DNA of 64,000 bases, taken from contig NZ_CP108143.1 of the NCBI RefSeq assembly GCF_036206005.1, positions 1,364,001 through 1,428,000 of the forward strand, in the 5' to 3' direction. The notes below the pieces were generated by a model, which was not told where the DNA came from, ran no database searches, and saw only the letters and a list, made by a program, of their open reading frames with translations. How positions within the stretch are numbered: the first letter of the stretch is position 1; every line of letters starts with the position of its first letter. This stretch comes from Streptomyces sp. NBC_00178 (GTDB lineage Bacteria; Actinomycetota; Actinomycetes; Streptomycetales; Streptomycetaceae). The position numbers and the translations under genes are program-made. Of this stretch, positions 47,645 through 56,606 are shown piece by piece.

Positions 47645-48808
47645 TCAGGCCCCCTGGGTCAGGTAGGCCGGCGCGCTCACGGGCAGGATAAATCGGAACT
47701 CGGCTCCGCCGCCGGGGCCGCGGGCGACGGTGATCGTGCCGCCGTGCGCCTCGACGATGCCCTTGACGATGTACAGGCCGAGGCCGGTCCCGCCCCGTTT
47801 GCTCCCCCGCCAGAACCGGGTGAAGACGCGGGCCATCGACTCCTCGGGGATGCCGGGTCCTTCGTCGCTCACGGTGACTGACGTTCCGCTCTCGTCGCTC
47901 TTCGCCGGTGCGGGCGCAGGGGCGATCTCAATGGTGACGGTTCCCTCGCCGTGGCGCACCGCGTTTTCGAGGAGGTTGCCGAGGACCTGGTCGACCTTGT
48001 CGGGGTCGGCCCAGAGCATGGGCAGCGGCCGGCGGGTGTGCACGAGGAAGCGGCCGGGCGCCTGGCCGTTCGCGGTGTGCGCCTGGATGTGGCGTTCGAC
48101 GGCCGCGGAGATGTCCACGGGCTGTCGGCGCAGCTCCAGCCGCCCGGAGTCGATCCGGGAGATGTCGAGGAGTTCGGCGATGAGCCGGGTGACGCGGTTG
48201 GCGTCCGCGTCGACGGTCTCCAGCATGAGGCGCTTCTGGTCGTCGGTGAACCGCTCCCACTTGGCCAGCAGGGTCGCGGTGAAGCCCTTGACCGAGGTGA
48301 GCGGGGAGCGCAGTTCGTGGGCGACGGTGGCGATCAGTTCGGCGTGGCTGAGCTCGGTGCGGCGCCGGGCCTCGGTGCCGCGCAGCGAGACGACGAGCCG
48401 GCGGACGGGCCCGGTGGGGCTCTCCCGCACGTAGCGGGCGGAGACGAGGGCCTCGCGGCCACCGGGCAGCAGCAGGTTCTGCTCGGGCTGGCCGGTGCGG
48501 GTGGCGAGCCCGCCGTACGGATCGGTGAGGGTCCACCAGCGGCGCCCCTTGAGGTCCTCGAGGGGCAGGGCCTGCTCCAGCGGCAGGCCGATGGCGGTGG
48601 CGGCGGGCGTGGCGGTGATCCGGGCGGCGGCCGCGTTGAAGCAGACGACGCGTCCGGCGCCGTCGGCGACGACGAGGCCGTCGGGCAGGTCGTCCGGACC
48701 GATGTCCACGGCGGGGCTCCCGGTGGCCGGGTCCCGCCCGGCTCCGTCGGTCAGGGCGCGCGCGGGGGGCGTGTGCGCCGCTCGCGACCCGCTCGTGCCG
48801 ACAGCCAT
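47645..48808 (-). CDS. PAS-domain sensor histidine kinase
   Basis: 387 aa, soluble (no membrane segment). Residues 48-100 form a PAS-like domain (LPDGLVVADGAGRVVCFNAA). HisKA: AELIATVAHELRSPLTSVKG with the phospho-His; HATPase: VLGNLLENAVRHGEG (N), SDEGPGIPEESMARVFTRFW (G1, F), GTGLGLYIVKGIVEAHGGT (G2). No response-regulator gene is adjacent, so it is an orphan kinase. ATG at 48808. Lies 144 bp upstream of pheST on the same strand; in S. coelicolor I recall a sensor kinase in the same place. Confidence 0.9.
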   Translation of the reverse strand: MAVGTSGSRAAHTPPARALTDGAGRDPATGSPAVDIGPDDLPDGLVVADGAGRVVCFNAAAARITATPAATAIGLPLEQALPLEDLKGRRWWTLTDPYGGLATRTGQPEQNLLLPGGREALVSARYVRESPTGPVRRLVVSLRGTEARRRTELSHAELIATVAHELRSPLTSVKGFTATLLAKWERFTDDQKRLMLETVDADANRVTRLIAELLDISRIDSGRLELRRQPVDISAAVERHIQAHTANGQAPGRFLVHTRRPLPMLWADPDKVDQVLGNLLENAVRHGEGTVTIEIAPAPAPAKSDESGTSVTVSDEGPGIPEESMARVFTRFWRGSKRGGTGLGLYIVKGIVEAHGGTITVARGPGGGAEFRFILPVSAPAYLTQGA

Positions 48809-48952
48809 ATCCCGTACCCCACCTCTCGAACCGGTGCAGTGGGCCCCCGAGTTCGTCACCCTACTAGGCGTCGGCGGACGAGCGACACCCTGCGGGTGCG
48901 CACCGGCGTCCGTGGCCGGTATCGAGCGGCCGGGTCCCGGCCGGCGGGGCTC

Positions 48953-49792
48953 TCAGGCGGTGCGGCGCGGGCGCTGGGCGCGGGCGGATGCGTAGAGGCA
49001 CACCGCTGCGGCGGTGGCGAGATTGAGGCTCTCGGCCTTGCCGTGGATCGGCACCCTGACCACCGCGTCCGCCAAGGCGCGCGTCTCCTCCGGCAGACCC
49101 CAGGCCTCGTTGCCGAACACCCAGGCGGTGGGCCCGCCCATCGTGCCGGCGTCGAGTTCGTCGTCGAGGTCCCTGTCGCCCGCGCCGTCCGCCGCCAGGA
49201 TGCGCACTCCGGCGTCCCTCAGGCCCTGGACCGCCTGCTCCACGGGGACGCCGACGGCCACCGGGAGGTGGAAGAGGGAGCCGACGGAGGCCCGTACCGA
49301 CTTGGGGTTGTAGAGGTCGACGGAGGCGTCGGTGAGGACGACGGCGTCCGCCCCGGCGGCGTCGGCGCAGCGCAGGACCGTGCCCGCGTTGCCGGGGTCG
49401 CGGACGTTCGCGAGGACGGCGACCAGGGTGGGCTTCGCGGCGAGTACGTCCGCGAAGGGCGAGTCCAGGAAGTGGCAGACGCCGATCAGGCCCTGCGGGG
49501 TGACGGTCTGCGAGACGTCGGCGAGCACGTCGGCGTCCGCGAGGCTCACCCGTGCACCTGCCTCGTGGGCGGCGCCGATGATGTCGGCGTACCGCTCGGC
49601 CGCCTCGACGGTGGCGAAGAGCTCCGTCAGCGTGGGCCGGCCGTCGCCGCCGCGGTGCGCGGCCGCCTCCCGCACGGCCTGCGGCCCCTCGGCGATGAAC
49701 CTGCGCTCCTTGCCGCGGAAGTTGCGCCTGGCCAGCCGTCGGGCGGCGGCGATTCGCGGCGATCGCGCGGAGATCAGTTCGGGGGTGCCCAT
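48953..49792 (-). CDS. TrmH/SpoU-family RNA 2'-O-methyltransferase
   Basis: 279 aa. N-terminal substrate-binding domain (ARRNFRGKERRFIAEGPQAV) and C-terminal SPOUT knot: VLANVRDPGNAGTVLRCADA (motif 1), WVFGNEAWGLPEE (motif 2), KAESLNLATAAAVCLYASAR (motif 3). Methylates a ribose 2'-OH in 23S rRNA or tRNA; the exact base cannot be told. ATG at 49792. Located between rplT and the sensor kinase; its place beside ribosomal genes is conserved in Streptomyces as far as I recall. Confidence 0.9.
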   Translation of the reverse strand: MGTPELISARSPRIAAARRLARRNFRGKERRFIAEGPQAVREAAAHRGGDGRPTLTELFATVEAAERYADIIGAAHEAGARVSLADADVLADVSQTVTPQGLIGVCHFLDSPFADVLAAKPTLVAVLANVRDPGNAGTVLRCADAAGADAVVLTDASVDLYNPKSVRASVGSLFHLPVAVGVPVEQAVQGLRDAGVRILAADGAGDRDLDDELDAGTMGGPTAWVFGNEAWGLPEETRALADAVVRVPIHGKAESLNLATAAAVCLYASARAQRPRRTA

Positions 49793-49884
49793 GGTCGGCG
49801 GCGAGCCTCTCTGCGTGGTTCGGCTTCTCTGCGTACGGTGCCGCGTGAAGGGCTGACCGCGTACGCGACACGTGGTGGAACGCA

Positions 49885-49919
49885 CCGGACCCGCAGACGG
49901 CACACGCCTGCGGGTCCGG
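49885..49919. terminator. infC-rpmI-rplT operon terminator
   Basis: Perfect 12-bp stem CCGGACCCGCAG / CTGCGGGTCCGG with an 11-nt loop, 36 bp past the rplT stop. Confidence 0.88.
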
Positions 49920-49954
49920 CTCGAAACGCTGGAACGTCGGAAGTGCTGCCTGGG

Positions 49955-50338
49955 TCAGGCGGCCTTCGGGGCGTTGACGTCGCTCGGGAGGGCCTTCTGG
50001 GCGACCTCGACGAGGGCGGCGAACGCGTTGGCGTCGTTGACCGCGAGCTCGGCCAGGATCTTGCGGTCCACCTCGATGTTGGCGGCCTTCAGACCCTGGA
50101 TGAGGCGGTTGTACGTCATGCCGTTCTGGCGGGCGGCCGCGTTGATGCGCTGGATCCAGAGCTGACGGAAGTCGCCCTTGCGCTTCTTGCGGTCGTTGTA
50201 GTTGTAGACCAGGGAGTGGGTGACCTGCTCCTTGGCCTTGCGGTACAGGCGCGAACGCTGACCGCGGTAACCCTTGGCGGCCTCGAGGATCGCCCGGCGC
50301 TTCTTGTGGGCGTTTACTGCCCGCTTGACGCGTGCCAC
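49955..50338 (-). CDS. rplT: 50S ribosomal protein L20
   Basis: 127 aa, highly basic: [80 protein letters not shown]. Needed for 23S rRNA folding and early 50S assembly. GTG start at 50338, with AAGGAG seven bases upstream. In some bacteria L20 also represses its own operon by binding the infC leader. Confidence 0.98.
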   Translation of the reverse strand: MARVKRAVNAHKKRRAILEAAKGYRGQRSRLYRKAKEQVTHSLVYNYNDRKKRKGDFRQLWIQRINAAARQNGMTYNRLIQGLKAANIEVDRKILAELAVNDANAFAALVEVAQKALPSDVNAPKAA

Positions 50339-50425
50339 TTTTAACTCCTTGCAGCGGGGCTGGGAATCACGTTGTCGACTCACCAAGCCCGGAAACGAAT
50401 TGGTCCCGGTCGGATCGAGGGCGCG

Positions 50426-50444
50426 CCTCCGGTAGAACCGGAGG
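50426..50444. terminator. Small hairpin between rpmI and rplT
   Basis: CCTCCGGT-AGA-ACCGGAGG, eight bp past the rpmI stop. Without a U-run it may only pause polymerase or protect the upstream mRNA. Confidence 0.5.
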
Positions 50445-50452
50445 ACGCGGCC

Positions 50453-50647
50453 TCACTTGCCGAGAAGCTTCTTGATCTTCTTGGCGTCGGCCGGAGCCAC
50501 GACGACCGTGCCGGTCAGCGAGCGGGTCTTCTTGGACGACTTGTGCTCGAGCAGGTGGCGCTTGCCGGCCTTCTCACGGAGCACCTTGCCGGAGCCGGTG
50601 ATCTTGAAGCGCTTGCTGGCACCGCTGTGCGTCTTGTTCTTCGGCAT
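50453..50647 (-). CDS. rpmI: 50S ribosomal protein L35
   Basis: 64 aa, basic: [60 protein letters not shown]. The complete family signature at the usual length. ATG at 50647. Middle gene of infC-rpmI-rplT. Confidence 0.98.
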   Translation of the reverse strand: MPKNKTHSGASKRFKITGSGKVLREKAGKRHLLEHKSSKKTRSLTGTVVVAPADAKKIKKLLGK

Positions 50648-50767
50648 AGCGCCGTTATCTCCTCGTCAGTGGCGCCCCTCGCGGTGCGGGCACCGGAATG
50701 CAGGGGCGTCAGATCTTTGGGTGGTTCCCGAGGGACACGGGGGCGCCTGGATGGCGGCCCCCGGAGG

Positions 50768-51430
50768 TCACGCCTCGGAAGGTGTCTCGGCCGGAGCCTC
50801 GGCCGCTGCGGCCGGGGCCTCAGCGGTGTCGCCCTCGGACTCGGCGTCGGGGGTGACCCCCTGGCGCTCCGCCTTGCGGGCGGCCTGGGCCTCACGGGCT
50901 TCGGCCATGGCTTCGGTCTTCTTCTTGTGCGGGCCCAGAACCATGATCATGTTCCGGCCGTCCTGCTTCGGGTTCGACTCGATGAAGCCGAGGTCCTCGA
51001 CGTCCGAAGCGAGACGCTGAAGCAGTCGGAAGCCCAGCTCGGGACGGGACTGCTCACGACCGCGGAACATGATCGTGATCTTGACCTTGTCCCCCTGCTT
51101 GAGGAACCGGACGACGTGACCCTTCTTGGTGTCGTAGTCGTGCGGGTCGATCTTCGGCCGGAGCTTCATCTCCTTGATGACCGTGTGCGCCTGGTTCTTG
51201 CGCGCCTCACGGGCCTTCATGGCCGACTCGTACTTGAACTTCCCGTAGTCCATGAGCTTGCACACGGGGGGACGGGCTGTCGCCGCCACCTCGACCAGGT
51301 CGAGGTCGTACTCCTGTGCGAGCTCCAGGGCCTTGGCAAGCGGAACAATCCCGACCTGCTCGCCGCTGGGACCGACAAGTCGCACCTCGGGAACGCGAAT
51401 CCGGTCGTTGATGCGGGGCTCGGCGCTGAT
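50768..51430 (-). CDS. infC: Translation initiation factor IF-3, apparent ATC start codon
   Basis: 220 aa. IF3 N domain: [40 protein letters not shown]; linker [21 protein letters not shown] domain [40 protein letters not shown]. Ala/Glu-rich tail of about 40 residues. A Shine-Dalgarno GAGGAGG (51441-51435) stands four bases before ATC (51430-51428), giving (M)SAEPRINDR; no ATG, GTG or TTG is suitably placed in frame. Non-AUG starts on infC mediate autoregulation in other bacteria, because IF-3 rejects them. Confidence 0.93.
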   Translation of the reverse strand: MSAEPRINDRIRVPEVRLVGPSGEQVGIVPLAKALELAQEYDLDLVEVAATARPPVCKLMDYGKFKYESAMKAREARKNQAHTVIKEMKLRPKIDPHDYDTKKGHVVRFLKQGDKVKITIMFRGREQSRPELGFRLLQRLASDVEDLGFIESNPKQDGRNMIMVLGPHKKKTEAMAEAREAQAARKAERQGVTPDAESEGDTAEAPAAAAEAPAETPSEA

Positions 51431-51812
51431 GGATCCTCCTCGGTAGCACCACGCGACCGCCTGGCGGACAGCCACGTAACGTCTTCTGTGAGACCAACCG
51501 AGCCGGGAAAACAGAGAAGCCCCGGACGGGACACAGGCGGGGCTCCTGGAAATACCGGAACACCGCCGCGTCTGGCACGGGGCGCATCGGGCAGCTCCAT
51601 CGTCCGTACGGAACGATGGTCGCCACCAGACCGGTGACCCGCCATCCGCGAGGACGGTCGGGTGGGAGATCGGAGCCTCCACTTGTGGGCCGAGCACATA
51701 GGTGTCCGGCCGGTCGTTACCCAAGGCTAGCAGCCCGGTCGCGCGTGCGCTAATTCGTCCCCCGGCGGCTCCCGCGGGAGGGGCTCGCGCGGTCTGGCCT
51801 TATCGTGTGGGC
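51431..51812. other. infC leader and divergent promoter region
   Basis: 382 bp. On the minus strand it carries the hairpin at 51518-51544 and further G+C-rich stems; on the plus strand, TATCGT at 51801-51806 may be the -10 of the nearly leaderless DUF1844 gene. No credible gene is present. Confidence 0.5.
51518..51544 (-). terminator. Attenuator-like hairpin in the infC leader
   Basis: Minus strand AGCCCCG, 13-nt loop, CGGGGCT, then the U-rich stretch TCTCTGTTTT. It sits about 90 bp before the infC start, where intrinsic termination could adjust IF-3/L35/L20 synthesis. Confidence 0.5.
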
Positions 51813-52178
51813 ATGAGCGACACGACCTCCCCCAGCACCGACAACCCCGGCTTCGACGACATGGCCCGCGACATCGCGGAGGTCCCCGCCGTCGAGGTGA
51901 TCGTGACCGTGGCGGTCAATCTGATGAGCGCGGCGGCCGTGAAGCTCGGCCTGACCGAGGAGGGCGAGGAGCACAAGGACCTCGACGAGGCCCGCAAGCT
52001 GGTCCACGCGCTGGGCGGGCTGCTCGACGCGAGTGCCACCGAGATCAGCACCTTCCACGCGTCGCCGCTGCGCGACGGCCTGAAGTCGCTCCAGCTCGCC
52101 TTCCGTGAGGCGTCCCTCGTGCCGGACGAGCCCGGCCAGGGCCCCGGCGAGAAGTACACGGGCCCCGTCTACGGCTAG
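51813..52178 (+). CDS. DUF1844 domain-containing protein
   Basis: 121 aa: PAVEVIVTVAVNLMSAAAVK, LGLTEEGEEHKDLDEARKLV, HALGGLLDASATEISTFHAS. Helical, acidic, no signal peptide; this is the actinobacterial/proteobacterial DUF1844 family, function unknown. ATG at 51813, with TATCGT seven to twelve bases upstream, so the mRNA may be leaderless. Followed by a strong terminator at 52211-52244. Confidence 0.88.
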   Translation: MSDTTSPSTDNPGFDDMARDIAEVPAVEVIVTVAVNLMSAAAVKLGLTEEGEEHKDLDEARKLVHALGGLLDASATEISTFHASPLRDGLKSLQLAFREASLVPDEPGQGPGEKYTGPVYG

Positions 52179-52210
52179 ATCCGGCGACCCCGCCCTTCGC
52201 ACGTCACCCC

Positions 52211-52244
52211 GAGCCCGCCGCCTGTTCCGACAGGCGGCGGGCTC
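52211..52244. terminator. Bidirectional terminator between the DUF1844 and SseB genes
   Basis: Perfect 15-bp stem GAGCCCGCCGCCTGT / ACAGGCGGCGGGCTC with loop TCCG. Confidence 0.93.
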
Positions 52245-52251
52245 GCGTGCG

Positions 52252-52980
52252 TCAGCGGGTGAACAGCGGTTCGCCGGGGGCCTCGGCGCCCGCGGGCAGC
52301 AGCGCCAGATCGAGCCCGCGCACCAGCCGGGCACGCAGGACCTCGCTCGCGGACAACGCGTCGGCGACGCGGCGCGCCGCCTGGGCCACCACCGCGTCCG
52401 GCGCGAGGACCAGCGCGAGGGTGCCGTCGGCCCGCCCGGGGCCCAGGTGCGCGCGGAGCACCGCGGGCTCGGCGGCGACGGCCTCCCGCACGGCGCCGAC
52501 CACGGCGGGGTCGTCGAGCGGGTCCGTGCTGGTCCGGTTCTCGGCCAGTGCCAGAAGGGCCGGACCGGTCAGCTCGAAGGCGACCGGCCCCGCCAGGTCG
52601 AGCACCACGGTGTCGGCCTTCTCGTGCACGGCGGCCTGCAACGCCTGGTGCAGGGGGACGGCGACGGGGCGTGCCTCGGGGTCCCAGAGAGCCAGCGAGG
52701 CGGTGGAGGTGAAGGCGGGCAGGGCGCGCCGCTCACCGGCCTGCAGCGTGGGCACGGCCATGTCGCTGGTCTTCTCGCGGCGCAGCCCGTTCCCGTCCTC
52801 CTCCACTTCGCCCAGCACGGCGACGACCGGCACGAGGAGCCGGGCGTCGCGGAGGGCAGCGAGGACGGGGCCGACGGCCGTCCGGTCCTCGGCCCAGGCG
52901 GCGAGGGCCGCCGTCAGTGCGGGCGAGGCGGTGCCGTCGTCGTCGGAGAAACCGGAGTCCGGGATGTTCTTGAGCGCCAC
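52252..52980 (-). CDS. SseB family protein
   Basis: 242 aa. The SseB core is recognisable: ALAAWAEDRTAVGPVLAALR, DARLLVPVVAVLGEVEEDGN, ALPAFTSTASLALWDPEARP, VPLHQALQAAVHEKADTVVL. Despite the name (from an enterobacterial protein), Streptomyces members are cytosolic proteins of unknown function. ATG at 52980. The terminator at 52211-52244 follows it closely. Confidence 0.85.
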   Translation of the reverse strand: MALKNIPDSGFSDDDGTASPALTAALAAWAEDRTAVGPVLAALRDARLLVPVVAVLGEVEEDGNGLRREKTSDMAVPTLQAGERRALPAFTSTASLALWDPEARPVAVPLHQALQAAVHEKADTVVLDLAGPVAFELTGPALLALAENRTSTDPLDDPAVVGAVREAVAAEPAVLRAHLGPGRADGTLALVLAPDAVVAQAARRVADALSASEVLRARLVRGLDLALLPAGAEAPGEPLFTR

Positions 52981-53114
52981 AGGACGAGCCTAGTGGGTCC
53001 GTTCCCCCACCTCGGCGACAGGTCGGGCACAGGCCGCCGCCAGGAGCGCTGCCCGGGGCCGTCCCTCACTGAGCCCGCGGGCCCTCGCCGTCCTCCCTCG
53101 GCACCGCAGCCACC

Positions 53115-53963
53115 GTGGTGCCGGCCGGCTCCGCCGCGGGAGGTGTGCGTCCGGTGGGTCGTTCGCCGGACGACGCGCAGGCGGCCGCGGCCGCCGTATC
53201 CTCCGCGGCGAGCCCGTCGGCCGCGGCGGGCCGGAGCGAGGAGCCCCAGGTGGATCTCGACGCCGAGCTGGCCGGCGCGCTGGCGCCCCTTGCGGACGGT
53301 GCCGACGTGTCGGTGGCCGTCCTGGACACGGGGAGCGGCGCGGGCGCCGTGTACGGCGACGGGGCGTACGACACCGCCAGCATCGTCAAGGTCGACATCC
53401 TGGCGGCGCTCCTGCTGAGGGCGCAGGACGAGGGGCGGAAGCTGAACGGCGCGGAGCTGGCGTACGCGGAGGCCATGATCCGGCGCAGCGACAACACCTC
53501 GGCCACCGAGCTGCTCAAGGCGGTCGGTGGTCGGGAGGGTCTCGACGCGGCCAACGGGCGGCTGGGGCTGACCACGACGAGCGCCGCCCACGCGTGGGGC
53601 CTGACGCAGACCACCGCCGCCGATCAGGTGCGTCTGCTGCAGGCGGTGTTCGGTGCGGACTCGGAGCTGTCGGCCGCCTCCCGGACGTACCTGGCCGGGC
53701 TGATGGAGCAGGTGGAGACGGACCAGGGGTGGGGGGTTTCCGCGGCGGGCACGGGCTGGGCGCTGAAGAACGGCTGGATGCCCCGCACGACGACGGGACT
53801 GTGGGACGTCAACAGCATCGGCCGGGTGGTGAGCGGCGGTCGCACCCTGCTGGTGGCCGTGCTGTCGCGGGGACACACGACGAAGGAGGCGGGTGTCGCC
53901 GTCGTGGAGTTCGCCGCCGAGGCGGCGGCCGGGGTGATGGGAGCGGTGGCGGCGTCGGGCTGA
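53115..53963 (+). CDS. Class A beta-lactamase-like serine hydrolase, signal peptide apparently disrupted
   Basis: 282 aa from GTG 53115. Catalytic pattern: YDTASIVKVDILAALLL (S-x-x-K), MIRRSDNTSATELLKAVGG (S-D-N), GWALKNGWMPRTT (K-N-G in place of K-T-G). It is a penicillin-recognising enzyme; lactamase activity is unproven. The family is normally exported, yet no hydrophobic signal precedes residue 45. Upstream in another frame stands LSPRALAVL, which joins LGTAATVVPAGSAAGG if one C of CCTCCCTCGG (about 53092-53101) is dropped, so a frameshift may have removed the signal. Confidence 0.75.
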   Translation: MVPAGSAAGGVRPVGRSPDDAQAAAAAVSSAASPSAAAGRSEEPQVDLDAELAGALAPLADGADVSVAVLDTGSGAGAVYGDGAYDTASIVKVDILAALLLRAQDEGRKLNGAELAYAEAMIRRSDNTSATELLKAVGGREGLDAANGRLGLTTTSAAHAWGLTQTTAADQVRLLQAVFGADSELSAASRTYLAGLMEQVETDQGWGVSAAGTGWALKNGWMPRTTTGLWDVNSIGRVVSGGRTLLVAVLSRGHTTKEAGVAVVEFAAEAAAGVMGAVAASG

Positions 53964-54119
53964 CGCCGCCAGGCCGGTTCGGCGGCGCCCACCGGGCTGG
54001 TGCGGGCGAAGGTGCACGCGACGGCATGCCTCGCGCCCGGGGACCCGGGACCCTCGGGCGTCCCGCGTCACCAGGCACGCCTCGGTCGGCGGGAAGCGCC
54101 GGGCCGGGCACGCCCTCGG

Positions 54120-55334
54120 TCAGCGGGAAGCGCCGGCGCCGGGCGCGTACGCCGTGTTCCGGCGGCCGGCGGTGTTCCTGCCCCGCCAGAGCACGACGGC
54201 CAGGGCGAGGAGTACGGCTCCGAGGCCGCCGGCCGTGGGCGCGAGCCAGCCGGCCGGGTCCTCGTCGCGGCGCTCCGGGGCGGGACCGGTGCCGAAGTAC
54301 CGCTTGCCGTAGCCGGCCGCGGCGGACCGCGCCCTCGGATCCTCGGTGCGGATCTTCGCGCCGGCCTCGATCGCGGCGGCGGGGTCGACCAGGCCGTGAC
54401 CGCGGGCGTCGTCGCGGCCGCCGGTGGGTGGGTTGCGGGCGGTGTCCGCGAGCAGGGTCTTGATCTGGGCGGGCGTCAGGCCCGGGTGGGCGGCGCGCAC
54501 GAGCGCGACGGCGCCGGAGACGAAGGCCGAGGCGGCCGAGGTGCCCCACTCGATGTAGTAGTGCCGGTCGGGGTTGGCGACGACGATGTCGACGCCCGGG
54601 GCGCTGACGGTGGCGTACCAGCGGCGGGTCGAGAAGGCGGCGTGCGTGCCGTACTCGTCGACGGCGGCGGCGGCGATCACACCCGGGTAGGCGGCGGGGT
54701 AGGAGACCCTGTCGCCCTTCTCGCCGCTGTTGCCCGCGGACGCGACGACGGCCACGCCCTTGCCCAGGGCGTACTGCACGGCGGCGTCCTCGCCCGGCTC
54801 GGGGTGGGCGGACTTGCTGTCGTCGCCGAGGGAGAGGTTGATGACGTCGGCGCCGTGGTCCGTGGCCCAGCGGATGCCCTCCGCGAGGGCGGTGCCGCGT
54901 GACTCGCGGGCCTTGGCGCGCGAGGGGTCGTTGGATTCGAGGATCACCCGGACCGGCAGGATCTTCGCGCCGGGCGCGACGCCGAGGACGCCGTCACCCC
55001 GCCCGGGACCGTTCCCGCGGCCCGCGATGATGCCCGCCATCGCCGTGCCGTGCAGGGCCCACGAGCGGTCGCCCCGACCGGCCCCGAAGCCTATGAAGTC
55101 CTTGCCCGGCAGCACCTGCCCGGCGAGGTCGGGGTGCTGGTCGTCGACCCCGGTGTCCAGGACGGCGACGGTGATCCCCTCCCCCTTGGTGGTCTGCCAG
55201 GCCCGGTCGGTGTGCAGGGCCTGAAGGCCCCACTGCTGGTCACGGATCGCGTCCGCCCGGGCGGGCACGGCGGGCAGGACCGCGAAGGCGGCGGCCGTGG
55301 CCGCCGCGACGAGCGCCCGGCGGGGGCGGGTCAC
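54120..55334 (-). CDS. Mycosin-like subtilisin-family serine protease (type VII secretion-associated type)
   Basis: 404 aa. Sec signal (RRALVAAATAAAFAVLPAVP), peptidase S8 triad: ITVAVLDTGVDDQHPDLAGQ (Asp), WALHGTAMAGIIAGRGNGPG (His), YYIEWGTSAASAFVSGAVAL (Ser). The oxyanion region VAVVASAGNSG is present. A C-terminal membrane helix (GGLGAVLLALAVVLWRGR) anchors it, as in mycosins. GTG start at 55334 overlaps the stop of the membrane protein gene (GTGA). No esx/ecc genes are in the window. Confidence 0.9.
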   Translation of the reverse strand: MTRPRRALVAAATAAAFAVLPAVPARADAIRDQQWGLQALHTDRAWQTTKGEGITVAVLDTGVDDQHPDLAGQVLPGKDFIGFGAGRGDRSWALHGTAMAGIIAGRGNGPGRGDGVLGVAPGAKILPVRVILESNDPSRAKARESRGTALAEGIRWATDHGADVINLSLGDDSKSAHPEPGEDAAVQYALGKGVAVVASAGNSGEKGDRVSYPAAYPGVIAAAAVDEYGTHAAFSTRRWYATVSAPGVDIVVANPDRHYYIEWGTSAASAFVSGAVALVRAAHPGLTPAQIKTLLADTARNPPTGGRDDARGHGLVDPAAAIEAGAKIRTEDPRARSAAAGYGKRYFGTGPAPERRDEDPAGWLAPTAGGLGAVLLALAVVLWRGRNTAGRRNTAYAPGAGASR

Positions 55335-56425
55335 CGCGGCTTCTCCGTGAGCACGGCCACGGTCCTGCGCAGGGCACGCTCGATCCGGTCGGCGACGCCC
55401 TTCGCCTCGTGCCCGAGCCCGGCCTGGGCGGGGACCGTGGCGGCACCGGCCGCCATGGCTCCGGCGGCGGGCTGCGGCTCGGCGACGGTACGGCCGTCGG
55501 CGAAGCCGGAGACCGCGAACACCACAACGGGCACCTCGGTCAGGACGTGGACCGTCCAGCTGGCGCGTTGCCGGTCCCCGAAGTCCTCGGCGACGGTGCC
55601 GGGTACGGGGTAGGTGCGGGGCATGAGGTCGGCCCGGTCGCCGAGCTTCTGCGTGTCGAACCGTGTGCCCAGCGCGCTCATCGACGCCGCGTCGCCCTCG
55701 GTGAAGACCAGGCCGACGGTCGTGACGCTGCTGCGGGTGGCGTCCGTGTAGGTCGCGCGCAGCAGGCGCTCGCAGCCGACCGGACCGAGGGTCCTGAGCA
55801 GCAGCGGGTCGAGTCCCGTCGCACATCCGGCGTCGCGGGCGACGCCGACGCGGGTCCAGACCCGGTCGGTGGCCCCGGGCCCGGCGCCGTCGCCCTTGAG
55901 GGTGCGCGGGAAGAGGGTGTCGACGGGCACGCTGTGCCAGGCGGAGCGGCTCGCCGCGTACGCGTCGTCGGCGCCGGACTCCGCCGCGGAGTCCCCGATG
56001 AGCCAGCTCCCCGTTGCGGCGCCGCCGATGAGGCCGAGGCCGAGGACCGCGCAGACCGCGGCGAGGGCGGTCCTGACCGGGCTTCCCGCCCTGACGGGAC
56101 GCAGTCGCGTGGTGGTCTCGGCGGGTGTCTCCGCGTAGGCGTAGGGGGCCCCGGGCGGGGGCGGGGCGGCACCGGGGCGCGGGGTGAGGTCCACCGCGCC
56201 GACGGGACGGCGCCGGGTGGCGGGCGGGTTCACGGGTACGGGCGGCACGGCCCGCAGACGGGTGGTGGTCTCCGCGGGGCCGGGCTCCGGCCACGGGCCG
56301 GGCTGTGTCGTCTCCGCGGGCGTCCGGGGCGGTGCGGGTTCGGTGCGCGGGGGCGGCGGGCCCGGTACGGCGGGCGGGGAGGAGGGGCGGGGCGGCACGG
56401 GAGCGCGCTGCGCTTCGGTACTCAT
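55331..56425 (-). CDS. Pro-rich single-pass membrane protein coupled to the mycosin-like protease
   Basis: 364 aa. Residues 1-130 are Pro-rich and presumably cytoplasmic, with two copies of PAETTTRLR and a third degenerate copy AETTQPG. One membrane helix follows (ALAAVCAVLGLGLIGGAATG), then an extracellular domain of about 200 residues with VGPVGCERLLRATYTDATRS, LVFTEGDAASMSALGTRFDT and ASWTVHVLTEVPVVVFAVSG. Two Cys (CATGLDPLLL, VGCERLL) could pair. ATG at 56425; its stop overlaps the protease GTG. No family recognised; a receptor or substrate adaptor role is conceivable. Confidence 0.78.
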   Translation of the reverse strand: MSTEAQRAPVPPRPSSPPAVPGPPPPRTEPAPPRTPAETTQPGPWPEPGPAETTTRLRAVPPVPVNPPATRRRPVGAVDLTPRPGAAPPPPGAPYAYAETPAETTTRLRPVRAGSPVRTALAAVCAVLGLGLIGGAATGSWLIGDSAAESGADDAYAASRSAWHSVPVDTLFPRTLKGDGAGPGATDRVWTRVGVARDAGCATGLDPLLLRTLGPVGCERLLRATYTDATRSSVTTVGLVFTEGDAASMSALGTRFDTQKLGDRADLMPRTYPVPGTVAEDFGDRQRASWTVHVLTEVPVVVFAVSGFADGRTVAEPQPAAGAMAAGAATVPAQAGLGHEAKGVADRIERALRRTVAVLTEKPR

Positions 56426-56606
56426 CCGTCCCCCTGGTCCGCGTCCCCGTACCGCACGGACCATCGTCGGGCACGGGCCCGTCCGTCCGTCGCGTGCGGT
56501 CACTCTACGGGGTGGACGGCCCCCGGTGGGCACGGGAAGGGGGCTCCGGGGGATCTGTACCGAACATCCCCTACCCACTGGTACGGCGGTCTGGCAAGCT
56601 GCGGCC

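Noticed and set aside
47951-50344. Long plus-strand frame opposite the sensor kinase, TrmH and rplT genes
   Set aside because: It spans three well-supported genes and gives Gly/Val/Arg-rich nonsense.
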